NCBI RefSeq assembly: GCF_026344005.1
Contig: NZ_JAPKNH010000004.1
Location: 310,001 to 374,000, forward strand
Source: Kaistia terrae
GTDB lineage: Bacteria > Pseudomonadota > Alphaproteobacteria > Rhizobiales > Kaistiaceae
Length of the DNA stretch: 64,000 bases
Reading direction: 5' to 3'
This document shows positions 36,258 to 45,392 of this stretch, in pieces. The notes under the pieces were generated by a model. It was not told the DNA's origin and did not search any database. It saw only the letters and a program-made list of their open reading frames with translations. The first letter of the stretch is position 1, and each line of letters starts with the position of its first letter. The position numbers and the translations under genes were made by a program.

Positions 36258-37033
36258 CCGGGGCACGACAGGCTGCGCTTGTCACCGGCGCGAGCCGTGG
36301 CATCGGCCTCGGCATCGCCAAGGCGCTCGCCGCGAGCGGGTTCGATATCGCCCTGAACGGGCTGACGGACAGCGAGGAACTAGGGAAGGCCGCGGACCTT
36401 ATCGCGAAAGCCGGCGTTCGCGTCGTCAGGCTGCCGGGCGATGTCAGTGACCTTGCCGGTCACGCGGCGCTGCTGGATCGGGCCGAAACCGCCCTCGGGC
36501 CGCTCAGCACGCTGGTCAACAATGCCGGTGTCGGCGTGATCTCGCGGGGCGACCTTCTGGAGGTCACCGAGGAAAGCTATGACCGCTGCATGGCGATCAA
36601 CGCCAAGGCGCATTTCTTCCTGACGCAGGCGTTTGCACGCCGGCTGCTGTCGCGCAACCGCGACGATGGCCGCTTCTACAGCATCGTCAACGTCACGTCG
36701 TCGAATGCGACGGCTGTCGCCGTCCAGCGCGGCGAATATTGCGCCTCCAAGGCCGCCGCCGCGATGATTTCAAAGGTCTTCGCCGTGCGCCTCGGCGCCG
36801 AGAACATCGCGGTCTACGACGTTCAGCCCGGCCTGATCGAGACCGACATGACGCGCGCCGTGACCGAGACCTATCAGCGTCGCATCCTGGAGGAAGGGTT
36901 GACGCTTTTGCCGCGCATGGGCCAGCCGGAGGATCTCGGTCGGGTCGTCGCAACGCTGGCGGAGGGCTCGCTGCCCTACACCACCGGCCAGGTCATTTCC
37001 GCCGATGCCGGCATGCTCGTTTCCCGCTTCTGA
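36254..37033 (+). CDS. Short-chain dehydrogenase/reductase (3-oxoacyl reductase-like)
   Basis: A 259-residue classical SDR with the GASRGIG cofactor motif near residue 13, NNAGVG near 89, Ser in VNVTSSNA and the catalytic YCASK pair. C-terminal ISADAGMLVSRF resembles FabG-like enzymes. In context it may oxidise the 3-hydroxyacyl-CoA formed by the hydratase, or a sugar-acid hydroxyl. It is translationally coupled to the acyl-CoA dehydrogenase. Confidence 0.86.
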   Translation: MTGARQAALVTGASRGIGLGIAKALAASGFDIALNGLTDSEELGKAADLIAKAGVRVVRLPGDVSDLAGHAALLDRAETALGPLSTLVNNAGVGVISRGDLLEVTEESYDRCMAINAKAHFFLTQAFARRLLSRNRDDGRFYSIVNVTSSNATAVAVQRGEYCASKAAAAMISKVFAVRLGAENIAVYDVQPGLIETDMTRAVTETYQRRILEEGLTLLPRMGQPEDLGRVVATLAEGSLPYTTGQVISADAGMLVSRF

Positions 37034-37042
37034 GGATCTTCG

Positions 37043-38191
37043 ATGGACATCCAGCTTCCCGATCCAAACGGTCGTCTCACGGGCTACACGCTCGTCGGCA
37101 AGCCGATCGAGACCGCGTCCTTCTCGCGCGATTTCAACCGCACGGTATTTTCGGCAGCCCACGTCGTCGCCGATCCCTTTACGGCGCGAGATCCCTCTGG
37201 TCCGGCCTCGATTGACTGGGACGCGACGATGGCGTTTCGCCGTCATCTCGCCGATCTCGGGCTTGGCATTGCCGAGGCCATGGACACGGCGCAGCGCGGC
37301 ATGGGGCTCGACTGGGGCGGCGCGCTCGAACTGATCCAGCGCACCAAGCGGGAAATCCCCGACGCGTTGGTTTTCAACGGCGCCGGCACCGATCATCTCG
37401 ACCCGAAGGATGCGCGGAACTTGGACGATGTCCGCCGCGCCTATGCCGAGCAGATCGAGGCGATCCAGAAGGTCGATGGCCGCATCATACTGATGGCAAG
37501 CCGCGCCCTGGCCAAGGTCGCCAAGGGTCCGCAGGACTATCTCGATATCTATCGCGACACACTGGCGCTCTGCGACAAGCCGGTGATCCTGCACTGGCTC
37601 GGAGACATGTTCGATCCGGCACTCGCGGGCTATTGGGGCGCGGATTCGTTCGAGGCCGCGATGGAAACCGCGCTCGCCGTGATCGCGGAAAGCCCGGCCA
37701 AGGTGGACGGCATCAAGATCTCGCTGCTCGACAAGCAGAAGGAGATCGACATGCGTCGCCGCCTGCCAGCAGGCGTCAAGATGTATACCGGCGATGATTT
37801 CAACTATCCGGAACTGATCGAGGGCGACGCGCAAGGCTATTCGCACGCACTGCTCGGCATCTTCGATCCGCTCGGACCGGCCGCCGCCTATGCGATGTCG
37901 CGGCTGAGCGCCGGCGACACGGCCGGATTTCGCGAAGTCCTCGATCCGACGGTGCCGTTGGCTCGGCTGATTTTTCGCGCACCGACGCAATACTACAAGA
38001 CCGGCGTCGTCTTCCTTGCCTGGCTGAATGGCTTTCAGAAGCATTTCGTCATGTTGAACGGCGCACAGGCAATGCGGCCCTTGCCCTATTTCACCGAGAT
38101 ATTCCGGCTTGCCGATCAATGCGGGCTGCTGCGCGACCCAAACCTTGCCGTAGCGCGGATGCGCTCGTTGCTTACTGTTTACGGCGTCTGA
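37043..38191 (+). CDS. DUF993 family protein (dihydrodipicolinate synthase-like fold)
   Basis: A 382-residue protein that I recognise as DUF993, a family with no firmly assigned reaction that I know of. The central part resembles TIM-barrel lyases of the dihydrodipicolinate synthase/NAL group: FNGAGTDHLDP near residue 112, a VILHWLGDMFDPAL strand near 183 and VDGIKISLLDK near 221, where Lys could be a Schiff-base residue. It lies 9 bp after the SDR in the acyl-CoA dehydrogenase operon. A retro-aldol or related cleavage of the final intermediate would fill the missing thiolase step; that is a hypothesis. Confidence 0.72.
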   Translation: MDIQLPDPNGRLTGYTLVGKPIETASFSRDFNRTVFSAAHVVADPFTARDPSGPASIDWDATMAFRRHLADLGLGIAEAMDTAQRGMGLDWGGALELIQRTKREIPDALVFNGAGTDHLDPKDARNLDDVRRAYAEQIEAIQKVDGRIILMASRALAKVAKGPQDYLDIYRDTLALCDKPVILHWLGDMFDPALAGYWGADSFEAAMETALAVIAESPAKVDGIKISLLDKQKEIDMRRRLPAGVKMYTGDDFNYPELIEGDAQGYSHALLGIFDPLGPAAAYAMSRLSAGDTAGFREVLDPTVPLARLIFRAPTQYYKTGVVFLAWLNGFQKHFVMLNGAQAMRPLPYFTEIFRLADQCGLLRDPNLAVARMRSLLTVYGV

Positions 38192-38201
38192 GGGCAGGAT
38201 C

Positions 38202-39062
38202 GTGCGCGACTTCTCGCAGGACCACTCGGCATTGGCGCTGAACACGGCAACCCTTGGCCATAATGTCGAGGGGCAAGGCGCGGGCTGGTCGCCGGAGCGG
38301 ACGATCGATGCCTGCGCCGAGCGCGGGTATGGCGGCATCGTATTCTGGCGGCGCGAGATCGGTTCGCGCGCCGTTGAAATCGGCGAGCGGGCGCGGGCGG
38401 CCGGACTGGCCGTTCCGGGGTTGTGCCGGACGCCCTTCCTCGTCGGCCCTCTGGCGCCAAAGCCGGAAACGGCGATGTTCGATGATCTCCATGCCTCGAT
38501 CGACATGGCGGCCGATCTCGGTGCGGCGTCCTTGACCATCTGCGTCGGCGGCGTTGTCGAGGGCACGCATTCGATTAGCGAAAGCCTCAAGCGCGTCACC
38601 GAAATCGTCGCCAAAGCCGCGCCGCGCGCCGACATGGCGGGGGTGAAATTGGCGCTGGAGCCATTGCATCCGGTCTATGGCGGTAATCGGTCTTGTCTGG
38701 TGACGGTGCGCGATGCCGTCGACATGGTTGAAGCAATCGACCATCCGGCGATCGCGGTCGCCATCGACGTCTATCACGTCTGGTGGGACCTCTCGCTGGC
38801 GGCCGAGCTTCGACGGCTAGGCGGCGAACGGATCGCCGGCTTCCACCTTTGCGACTGGCTCGCCGATACCAGCGACGTCCTGCTCGATCGCGGCATGATG
38901 GGCGACGGTGTCGCCGATCTGAAGGGGCTGCGCCGCGCCGTCGAGGATGCCGGCTATGCCGGGCTTTGCGAGGTGGAGGTGTTCTCCGCCGGCAATTGGT
39001 GGAAACGCGACCCGGCCGAGGTGCTGGATGTTTGCGTGGAACGGTTCCGGACGCTCTGCTGA
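38202..39062 (+). CDS. Sugar phosphate isomerase/epimerase-like TIM barrel (AP endonuclease family 2)
   Basis: A 286-residue xylose-isomerase-like barrel. Likely metal ligands lie in LALEPLHP (Glu), AIDVYHVWWD (Asp/His), GFHLCDW (His) and EVEVFSAG (Glu near the C-terminus), the pattern of IolE, hydroxypyruvate isomerase and tagatose-3-epimerase relatives. The start is GTG at 38202, 10 bp after the DUF993 stop. It may isomerise the sugar-like product of the upstream lyase. The exact reaction is unknown. Confidence 0.78.
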   Translation: MRDFSQDHSALALNTATLGHNVEGQGAGWSPERTIDACAERGYGGIVFWRREIGSRAVEIGERARAAGLAVPGLCRTPFLVGPLAPKPETAMFDDLHASIDMAADLGAASLTICVGGVVEGTHSISESLKRVTEIVAKAAPRADMAGVKLALEPLHPVYGGNRSCLVTVRDAVDMVEAIDHPAIAVAIDVYHVWWDLSLAAELRRLGGERIAGFHLCDWLADTSDVLLDRGMMGDGVADLKGLRRAVEDAGYAGLCEVEVFSAGNWWKRDPAEVLDVCVERFRTLC

Positions 39063-39147
39063 GCGGAGGACGAGGCGCGGGCCTTTTCGGCCCAGATCCC
39101 GAGAGGCGGTTGGCCGAAGCGGCTGCTGTCGATGAAGAGGTAACCCG

Positions 39148-39897
39148 ATGAAAATCCTGGTCCCCGTCAAGCGGGTGGTCGACTTCAACGTCAAGATTCG
39201 CGTCAAGCCGGACGGCTCGGGCGTCGACCTTCAAAATGTGAAGATGTCGATGAACCCTTTCGACGAGATCGCCGTCGAGGAAGCCTTGCGGCTGAAGGAG
39301 GCCGGCAAGGCGGAGGAGGTCGTTGTCGTCTCGATCGGTCCGGCCAAGGCCGAGGAGACTCTGCGCACCGCGCTCGCCATGGGCGCCGATCGCGCCATTC
39401 TCGTCGAGACCGACGACGCTGTCGAACCACTCGCCATCGCCAAGATCTTGAAGGGAATCGTCGAGGCAGAAAGTCCGGGCCTCGTCATCCTCGGCAAGCA
39501 GGCGATCGACGACGATTCCAATCAGACCGGCCAAATGCTCGCCGCTCTCCTCGGCTGGGGGCAGGGCACCTTCGCCTCGAAGGTTGAACTGGCCGATGGC
39601 CAAGTCGCTGTGACACGCGAGATTGACGGCGGATTGCAGACCGTCTCGGTCCGCCTGCCGGCCGTCATCACCACGGATCTGCGCCTCAACGAACCGCGCT
39701 ACGCCTCGCTGCCCAATATCATGAAGGCAAAGAAGAAGCCGCTCGAGAAGACGACGCCGGCGGATTTCGGGGTCGCCATCGCGGCGCGTCTGCGGATCCT
39801 CAAGACCGAAGAACCAGTCCGCCGCATCGCCGGCGTCAAGGTCGGCTCGGTCGCCGAACTCGTCGATAAGCTCAAGACAGAAGCCGGCGTTCTCTAG
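39148..39897 (+). CDS. etfB: Electron transfer flavoprotein beta subunit
   Basis: A 249-residue EtfB. It begins [19 protein letters not shown] and has the AMP-binding/beta signature region [16 protein letters not shown], followed by the recognition-loop-like [19 protein letters not shown]. It pairs with EtfA to accept electrons from acyl-CoA dehydrogenases. It lies 85 bp after the isomerase-like gene and in the same direction, so it probably serves the dehydrogenase at 35112, though it may also be the cell's general ETF. Confidence 0.93.
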   Translation: MKILVPVKRVVDFNVKIRVKPDGSGVDLQNVKMSMNPFDEIAVEEALRLKEAGKAEEVVVVSIGPAKAEETLRTALAMGADRAILVETDDAVEPLAIAKILKGIVEAESPGLVILGKQAIDDDSNQTGQMLAALLGWGQGTFASKVELADGQVAVTREIDGGLQTVSVRLPAVITTDLRLNEPRYASLPNIMKAKKKPLEKTTPADFGVAIAARLRILKTEEPVRRIAGVKVGSVAELVDKLKTEAGVL

Positions 39898-39920
39898 GTC
39901 TGGCGCGAAGGGATAAACTC

Positions 39921-40850
39921 ATGGCCATTCTTCTTCTCGCAGATCACGACCATGCCGGTCTATCCGGCCAGACCGCCAAGACGCTGACGGCAGCGCTGCA
40001 GATCGGCGGTGATGTGCATATTCTGGTTGCCGGCCCGAACGCGCGTCCCGCTGCCGAGGCTGCGGCAAGGCTGGCCGGTGTCGCCAAGGTGCTCCTGACG
40101 GACAGCGGCACTTTCGAGCACGTGCTTGCCGAGCCCTTGGCCGACCTGATCGTCTCGCTGGCGCCCGGTTATGACACCATCCTTGCAGCCGCCACCTCGA
40201 CGGGCAAGAACGTGATGCCGCGCGTCGCCGCGTTGCTCGATGTCGCGCAGGTCTCCGACATCATCGAGGTGCTCGCGCCCGACATTTTCAAGCGCCCGAT
40301 CTATGCCGGAAATGCCATCCAGACGGTGCAGACGACGGACGCCATTCGGGTGATCACGGTGCGTACGGCCGCCTTTGCCGCCACAGCCGGGGGCGCCGCG
40401 GTGCCGATCGAGCCGGTCGCCGCCGTAGCCGAGCGCGGCCTCGCAAGCTTTGTCGACGAGACAGCGTCGATTTCGGACCGGCCGGAGCTAGCCTCTGCCC
40501 GGGTGATCATTTCCGGCGGGCGCGCGCTTGGCTCGCTGGAGAAGTTCAACGAGGTGATCCTGCCCGTCGCCGACAAGCTCGGGGCTGCCGTCGGCGCGTC
40601 GCGCGCGGCTGTCGATGCCGGCTACGCGCCGAACGACTGGCAAGTCGGCCAGACCGGCAAGATCGTCGCGCCGCAGCTCTATATCGCCGTCGGTATTTCC
40701 GGCGCGATCCAGCATCTCGCCGGTATGAAGGATTCCAAGGTCATCGTCGCCATCAACAAGGATGTGGACGCGCCAATCTTTCAGATCGCCGATTATGGCC
40801 TGGTTGCCGACCTCTTCGAGGCACTTCCGGAACTGGAAAAAGCGCTTTGA
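39921..40850 (+). CDS. etfA: Electron transfer flavoprotein alpha subunit
   Basis: A 309-residue EtfA. The C-terminal FAD-binding domain is clear: [23 protein letters not shown], then [17 protein letters not shown] and the terminal [18 protein letters not shown] signature. Together with EtfB it carries electrons to ETF-ubiquinone oxidoreductase, which is not encoded in the window. It is the last gene of the six-gene acyl-CoA dehydrogenase operon. Confidence 0.94.
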   Translation: MAILLLADHDHAGLSGQTAKTLTAALQIGGDVHILVAGPNARPAAEAAARLAGVAKVLLTDSGTFEHVLAEPLADLIVSLAPGYDTILAAATSTGKNVMPRVAALLDVAQVSDIIEVLAPDIFKRPIYAGNAIQTVQTTDAIRVITVRTAAFAATAGGAAVPIEPVAAVAERGLASFVDETASISDRPELASARVIISGGRALGSLEKFNEVILPVADKLGAAVGASRAAVDAGYAPNDWQVGQTGKIVAPQLYIAVGISGAIQHLAGMKDSKVIVAINKDVDAPIFQIADYGLVADLFEALPELEKAL

Positions 40851-40993
40851 CGGCGTTCCTATCTGGCGGGTCCACCGAAGAGACGCAGGAACTGGAGGTA
40901 TTGGACGACCGCCTTTAGCTCAGCTGCAAAACCAAAACTCGATCTCTCACGTATCAGCATTAGCGGCTGCATCAGGCGAGAGAGATCACGGGC

Positions 40994-41779
40994 GTGGATA
41001 AGCAATTGAACAGGGCTTTAGGGGACAGCACGAATAGAAGTCCCTTGGCGTGGGTTACAGGTGGAGGCTCCGGGATTGGCCGCGCTCTGGCTCTCCGTCT
41101 TGCTAGCGATGGCTGGGTCGTCGCCGTGAGTGCCCGGACAGTTCGGGATCTGGAAACACTGGCTGCCGAGGCCCCCGATCGCATTCATCCATTTCCACTC
41201 GACGTGACGGATGCGGAAGCAACGCTGAACACAGTCGCCCTCATCGAGGATCGCTTGGGGCCGATCGACCTCGTTGTTCTGAACGCGGGGTCGTATAGCC
41301 GGGACGCTGCGGACCAATTCGACGCCGCGGCGTTTCGTGCAACGGTTGATGTCAATTTGATGGGTACCGTCCATTGTCTCGCGCCGCTCTTATCACGGAT
41401 GCTGGCGCGTGGGGCAGGGCACATCGCCGTCGTTGCCTCTGTGGTCGGGTATGTCGGCTTGCCGGGTGCGGTTGCCTATGGCGCGACCAAGGCTGCTCTC
41501 ATCAACATGTGCGAAGCGCTCTATCCCCAGCTCGCCGCCCGCAACGTGCGTTTGAGCGTGATCAATCCTGGTTTCGTCGACACGCCGCTCACGCAAAAGA
41601 ACGACTTCCCAATGCCGTTCATGATTTCCGCCGAAGAAGCAGTGGATCACATCATGGCGGGATTGAAGTCCCGCCGCTTCGAGATCGCCTTCCCCTGGAA
41701 AATGGCGCTATCGCTGAAGCTGCTCGCATGGCTGCCGGCGCCACTGTTTTTCGCAGTAACCCGCCGGATGATACGTTGA
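40994..41779 (+). CDS. Short-chain dehydrogenase/reductase near the RpoE locus
   Basis: A 261-residue SDR with GGGSGIG cofactor motif, LNAGSYSRD (the usual NNAG altered to LNAG), Ser in VVASVVGYVG and the YGATK catalytic pair. The C-terminal part is hydrophobic (MALSLKLLAWLPAPLFFAV), suggesting membrane association. The start is GTG at 40994. It is convergent with the cyclopropane-synthase-like gene. From memory, an SDR also belongs to the RpoE-regulated operon of Rhodobacter sphaeroides; no TGATCC promoter is visible upstream of this copy. Confidence 0.83.
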   Translation: MDKQLNRALGDSTNRSPLAWVTGGGSGIGRALALRLASDGWVVAVSARTVRDLETLAAEAPDRIHPFPLDVTDAEATLNTVALIEDRLGPIDLVVLNAGSYSRDAADQFDAAAFRATVDVNLMGTVHCLAPLLSRMLARGAGHIAVVASVVGYVGLPGAVAYGATKAALINMCEALYPQLAARNVRLSVINPGFVDTPLTQKNDFPMPFMISAEEAVDHIMAGLKSRRFEIAFPWKMALSLKLLAWLPAPLFFAVTRRMIR

Positions 41780-41799
41780 GTTAATCTCAATTCAAAAAG

Positions 41800-43017
41800 C
41801 TAGTTCGGGCGGCGAAGAAGAAACTGGCCGACATCGATCTTGCTGTTGCGGAATCCAACTGCGCAATATTGCAGATAGTAGTGCCACATACGCTTGAACG
41901 GCGCATCGAAGCCCTGAGTTTCGATGCGGTGCCATGCGGCCGAGAAATCCTGGTCCCAGATCAGCAGCGTCTTCTCATAGTCGCGGCCGAAGAATTGCGA
42001 GCCAACGAGGTCGAGTTTTGAGGCGGAGGCCGCTGCCACGAAGGCGGTCTGCGACGGCAACATGCCACCAGGAAAGATATAGGTCTGGATGAAATCGGCT
42101 TTGCGCCGATAGTCCTCGAAGCTTGCTTCGGCGATGGTAATAACCTGCAGCATGGCGCGCCCGCCTGGCTTCAGAAACATGCGCAGGGCATCGAAATAGG
42201 TCGCCCAATTTTCCTCGCCGACCGCCTCGAACATCTCGATCGAAACGATCTTGTCGAACTGGCCGGTGCAATCGCGATAGTCCTCGAGCCGGATCTCGAC
42301 CCGGTCGGCGAGCCCCGCCGCCGCGATGCGTTCGCGGGCAAATTTCTCCTGCTCGCGTGACAGCGTCAGGCAGGTGATGCGGCATCCGGTTTCGCGCGCG
42401 GCGAATTCCGCGAAGCCGCCCCAGCCGCAGCCGATCTCCAGCACATGGTCGTCGATGCCAAGGTCGAGTTCGCGCACGACACGGCCGTATTTCTCGAGCT
42501 GGGCCTCGGCAAGGGACTGCTCGGGGTGGGCGAAGATGGCTGACGAGTAGGTCATCGTCTCGTCGAGCCAGTGCCGGTAGAAATCATTGCCGAGATCGTA
42601 GTGGAAGGCGATGTTGCGCTTGCTGCCGGCGCGGGTATTGGCGCGGCGGCGATGGCGCAGATAGGCCAGAACTCGGCCAAGGCCGGGCGCTTCGAGCAGC
42701 GAATGCAGGGCCTGCTCGTTGGCAAGGCCGAGTTCCAGCAGCGCGCCTAGATCGGCTGTGTCCCAGTCGCCTTCGATGTAGCTGCGAGCGAGGCCGAGGT
42801 CGCCGCTGCTGGCGATCCGCCAAAGCAGCTTGCTGCTGCGCACCGTCAGGCTGGCGCTGGGGCCGGGAAGTGCGCCGTGGACCGTGTGGCTGGTGCCGTC
42901 GGGAAACTGGATCGTCAGCTTTCCCGCGACGATCCGGTCCGCCCAGCCGCGAAGGACACGCGACCAGAGCGGCGTGAGGAGGCCGGTCGGGACCGCTTTC
43001 ACTTCAACGTGGCTCAT
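41800..43017 (-). CDS. Cyclopropane-fatty-acyl-phospholipid synthase family methyltransferase
   Basis: A 405-residue SAM-dependent methyltransferase of the CFA synthase family. It has the N-terminal lipid-binding domain, the SAM motif VLEIGCGWGGFAEFAA, and family motifs such as FHYDLGNDFYRHWLDETMTYS and QTYIFPGGMLPS. It methylates unsaturated membrane fatty acids. ATG at 43017 is chosen because GAGGA lies about 11 nt upstream; it overlaps the preceding DUF1365 gene by 14 bp. In Rhodobacter the RpoE-linked homologues take part in modified fatty acid synthesis during singlet-oxygen stress, which fits the neighbouring rpoE-chrR pair. Confidence 0.88.
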   Translation of the reverse strand: MSHVEVKAVPTGLLTPLWSRVLRGWADRIVAGKLTIQFPDGTSHTVHGALPGPSASLTVRSSKLLWRIASSGDLGLARSYIEGDWDTADLGALLELGLANEQALHSLLEAPGLGRVLAYLRHRRRANTRAGSKRNIAFHYDLGNDFYRHWLDETMTYSSAIFAHPEQSLAEAQLEKYGRVVRELDLGIDDHVLEIGCGWGGFAEFAARETGCRITCLTLSREQEKFARERIAAAGLADRVEIRLEDYRDCTGQFDKIVSIEMFEAVGEENWATYFDALRMFLKPGGRAMLQVITIAEASFEDYRRKADFIQTYIFPGGMLPSQTAFVAAASASKLDLVGSQFFGRDYEKTLLIWDQDFSAAWHRIETQGFDAPFKRMWHYYLQYCAVGFRNSKIDVGQFLLRRPN

Positions 43018-43813
43018 GGGTTCTCGCATCCTCGAAGCGGGTCGTGACAATGGTGCTGGCAACAGGTCGGGCGGCGGCCTGGTGCCGATAGATCGGAACG
43101 CCCTTGCGCCAGATGCGCAGGGCCTCCCAATGGATGCCGGCCATGACCTTGAGGGTCATCAGCGGGTAGCGCAGCAGGGCGCCGAGCAGCGCGCGGTCGG
43201 TCATCGCCTGGCGCTTGCCGGCGAAGGAGGCGACGAGCACCGGACCATCGGCGTCGGACTCGTCGATTCGCACCAGGATAGCCTCGCCAGGCGGCTCGAT
43301 ATGGAAGCGATAGAAGCAGGCCATCGGCAGGAAGGGCGAAACGTACAGTTCCTTGGCGCAGCCATGGCGGACCGGACCGGTCTCCCCACCCTCGACGGCG
43401 ATGACATAGGTGTGGCGCTCACCGAACGTGTTGCAGACTTCGTAGAGAATGGCGCGCAACGCGCCGCCGGGCGCATAGCAAAAATAGACGGTGAGCGGAT
43501 TGAACGCATAGCCGAGGATGCGCGGATAGCAGAGCACGCGAAGACTCATGCCGCCCTCAAAGCACCCGGCCTCGAGTAACCTTGCCTCGATCCAGGCGCG
43601 CAGTGTTCCGGTTCTGCCATCGCCATGGTCCTTGTCCCAGAAGCTGAGCACGGCGCGGCGATTATGGCCGAACAGCCGCGACGCCGTACTGATGGCTGGC
43701 AGTTCGTCGAGATCCAGCAGCAGCGAGAACACTCGGTAATGAAGCTTGTGCCGGCGGGGCCGCAGCCGCGCATGCATTACGTCGCCGAGAAACAGGGCGG
43801 ATTGACCGCTCAT
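43004..43813 (-). CDS. DUF1365 family protein
   Basis: A 269-residue member of DUF1365, a family regularly found between a FAD oxidoreductase and a CFA-synthase-like enzyme. Typical features are MHARLRPRRHKLHYRVFSLL near residue 13, the FNPLTVYFCY strand and FGERHTYV. No catalytic mechanism is established to my knowledge; conserved gene order suggests a role in fatty-acyl modification. It overlaps both neighbours, so the three genes form one translationally coupled unit. Confidence 0.85.
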   Translation of the reverse strand: MSGQSALFLGDVMHARLRPRRHKLHYRVFSLLLDLDELPAISTASRLFGHNRRAVLSFWDKDHGDGRTGTLRAWIEARLLEAGCFEGGMSLRVLCYPRILGYAFNPLTVYFCYAPGGALRAILYEVCNTFGERHTYVIAVEGGETGPVRHGCAKELYVSPFLPMACFYRFHIEPPGEAILVRIDESDADGPVLVASFAGKRQAMTDRALLGALLRYPLMTLKVMAGIHWEALRIWRKGVPIYRHQAAARPVASTIVTTRFEDARTHEPR

Positions 43814-45168
43814 TCGGCTGCCTCGCTTCGCGGCGCCAGCGTGATGCGGCCGGATTCATCGCCGACATTCCAAGGGCGGCGCACATCGGCGAGATCTTCG
43901 GCGGCGGCAAGGCCCGCCTGCAGGCCGTCCTCATGGAAGCCGAAGCCGAAATAGGCCCCGCAGAACCAGGTGTTGCGCCGGCCCTGCAGTCGCCAGAGCT
44001 GCTTCTGCGCATCGAGCGCCGGCTGGTCGAACAGCGGATGGGTATACTGGAAGCTGTCGATCGTCTTGGCCGGATCGATGGCGCGGGTCGGATTGAGCGT
44101 CACGAACAGCGGATACCGGTTGTCGAGATTTTGCAGGCGGTTCATCCAGTAGGTGACGCAGAGCGGTTGCGCCCCTTCGCTCTGGCGTTCGCCGATATAG
44201 TTCCAGCTCGACCAGACGCGCCGGCGCTTCGGCATCAACCTGTCGTCCGAATGCAGAACGGCCAGATTATCGGTATAGCGGAAGGCGCCGAGCACGGATC
44301 TTTCCGTCCCATCGGCATCGCCAAGCAGGCGCAGTGCCTGGTCGGCATGGGTGGCGATGACGACATCGGTGAAGCTGTCGGTATGGCCCGAGGCATCGGT
44401 GATGAGGACGCGGCTGTCTTCGCGCGTGATCCGGGCGACCGGGGTCTTGAGGCGGATCGCATCGGCGAAATGCGCGCTGAGGCGCTGGACATATTCGCGG
44501 CTGCCCCCCTTTACGGTCCGCCATGCCGGCCGGTCGACGAGGTTGAGCAGGCCATGGCTGGCAAAGAAGCGGACGAAGGCGAGCAACGGATAGTCCCGCA
44601 TTTCGCGCGCCGTCATCGACCAGATCGCAGCGCCCATCGGCAACAGATGGTCTTCGACGAAGGCCGGCGAATAGTGGTTGCGGTCGAGATAGTCGCCAAG
44701 CGTCAACCCGTCGAGATCGGTGCGCGGTAGCAGGCCGGGAGCCTCGCGGTAGAAACGCAGGATATCCCGCATCATCCGCCAGAAGCGCGGCCGCACGACA
44801 TTGCCGCGCTGGCCCATCAACCCGTTGATGCCGGAGCCGGAATATTCGAGCTTGCCGCCATCGAGCGAGGCTGCGAACGACATTTCGGAGGCCGAAGTCT
44901 CGACGCCGATCTCGCGGAACAGGGCGACGAGGTTCGGGTAGTTGCGTTCGTTATAGACGATGAAGCCGGTATCGACAGGAATGGGGCCATTGGCGGTCGG
45001 CACCGTAACCGTATTGGAGTGGCCGCCGAGCCTCGCTTCGCTCTCATAGAGAGTGACGCGCATCGTCCGACTGAGCAGCCAGGCGGCGGACATGCCGGAT
45101 ATTCCCGAGCCGACAACAGCGACGCTGCGTTCCGTTCCCGGTTGCTTGCCCTTGGCTTCCATTCGCAC
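43810..45168 (-). CDS. FAD/NAD(P)-binding oxidoreductase (COG2907, amine-oxidase-like)
   Basis: A 452-residue flavoprotein with the N-terminal dinucleotide motif VVGSGISGMSAAWLL, the YESEARLGGHSNT segment and a C-terminal FCGAYFGFGFHEDGLQAGL flavin-contact motif. Members of this group are predicted lipid desaturases/oxidases and sit with DUF1365 and CFA-synthase-like genes. It is the first gene of the three-gene minus-strand operon divergent from rpoE; a TGATCC-like promoter lies 36 bp upstream. An internal ATG at residue 3 is an alternative start. Confidence 0.86.
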   Translation of the reverse strand: MRMEAKGKQPGTERSVAVVGSGISGMSAAWLLSRTMRVTLYESEARLGGHSNTVTVPTANGPIPVDTGFIVYNERNYPNLVALFREIGVETSASEMSFAASLDGGKLEYSGSGINGLMGQRGNVVRPRFWRMMRDILRFYREAPGLLPRTDLDGLTLGDYLDRNHYSPAFVEDHLLPMGAAIWSMTAREMRDYPLLAFVRFFASHGLLNLVDRPAWRTVKGGSREYVQRLSAHFADAIRLKTPVARITREDSRVLITDASGHTDSFTDVVIATHADQALRLLGDADGTERSVLGAFRYTDNLAVLHSDDRLMPKRRRVWSSWNYIGERQSEGAQPLCVTYWMNRLQNLDNRYPLFVTLNPTRAIDPAKTIDSFQYTHPLFDQPALDAQKQLWRLQGRRNTWFCGAYFGFGFHEDGLQAGLAAAEDLADVRRPWNVGDESGRITLAPRSEAAE

Positions 45169-45203
45169 GTTCTGCCTTTTCGCGCCGATGCAATTCCTGC
45201 TTG

Positions 45204-45233
45204 TTGATACGGAGCGAAAGTCGTTCTGGATCC
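45204..45233 (-). promoter_or_regulatory. Candidate RpoE promoter for the minus-strand lipid operon
   Basis: On the minus strand GGATCC (45233-45228) is followed by 18 nt and TATCAA (45209-45204), close to the TGATCC-N18-TAnnAA arrangement of Rhodobacter-type RpoE promoters as I recall it. Predicted transcription would start about 30 nt before the oxidoreductase gene. The first -35 base deviates, so confidence is moderate. Confidence 0.45.
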
Positions 45234-45259
45234 ATCGGCGGCGAAAAAACGTGCGCCGA

Positions 45260-45289
45260 TGATCCGTTCGCTGTCCTGCCGCGTAGAAG
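45260..45289 (+). promoter_or_regulatory. Candidate autoregulated RpoE promoter
   Basis: TGATCC at 45260-45265, an 18-nt spacer and TAGAAG at 45284-45289 match the RpoE-type promoter expected upstream of rpoE itself. Transcription would begin near 45297, about 95 nt before the proposed rpoE start, which argues against the longer upstream reading of the rpoE frame. Confidence 0.6.
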
Positions 45290-45392
45290 CTGCATGATCG
45301 CGCTCATTCCCATCGCCGCACCCGCGTGGCAGAAACAATCCATGGTAGCGGCGCCGTGGCGCCGCGCCGGGCCGCTTCATCGCAGGTTGGGA

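Noticed and set aside
40908-40960. tRNA-like string CTTTAGCTCAGCTG
   Set aside because: It resembles a tRNA D-arm, but no anticodon arm, T-arm or acceptor pairing can be built from the flanking bases.
45201-45392. Longer N-terminus for RpoE
   Set aside because: The extra residues are unlike sigma factors and the candidate promoter at 45260-45289 lies inside this stretch.
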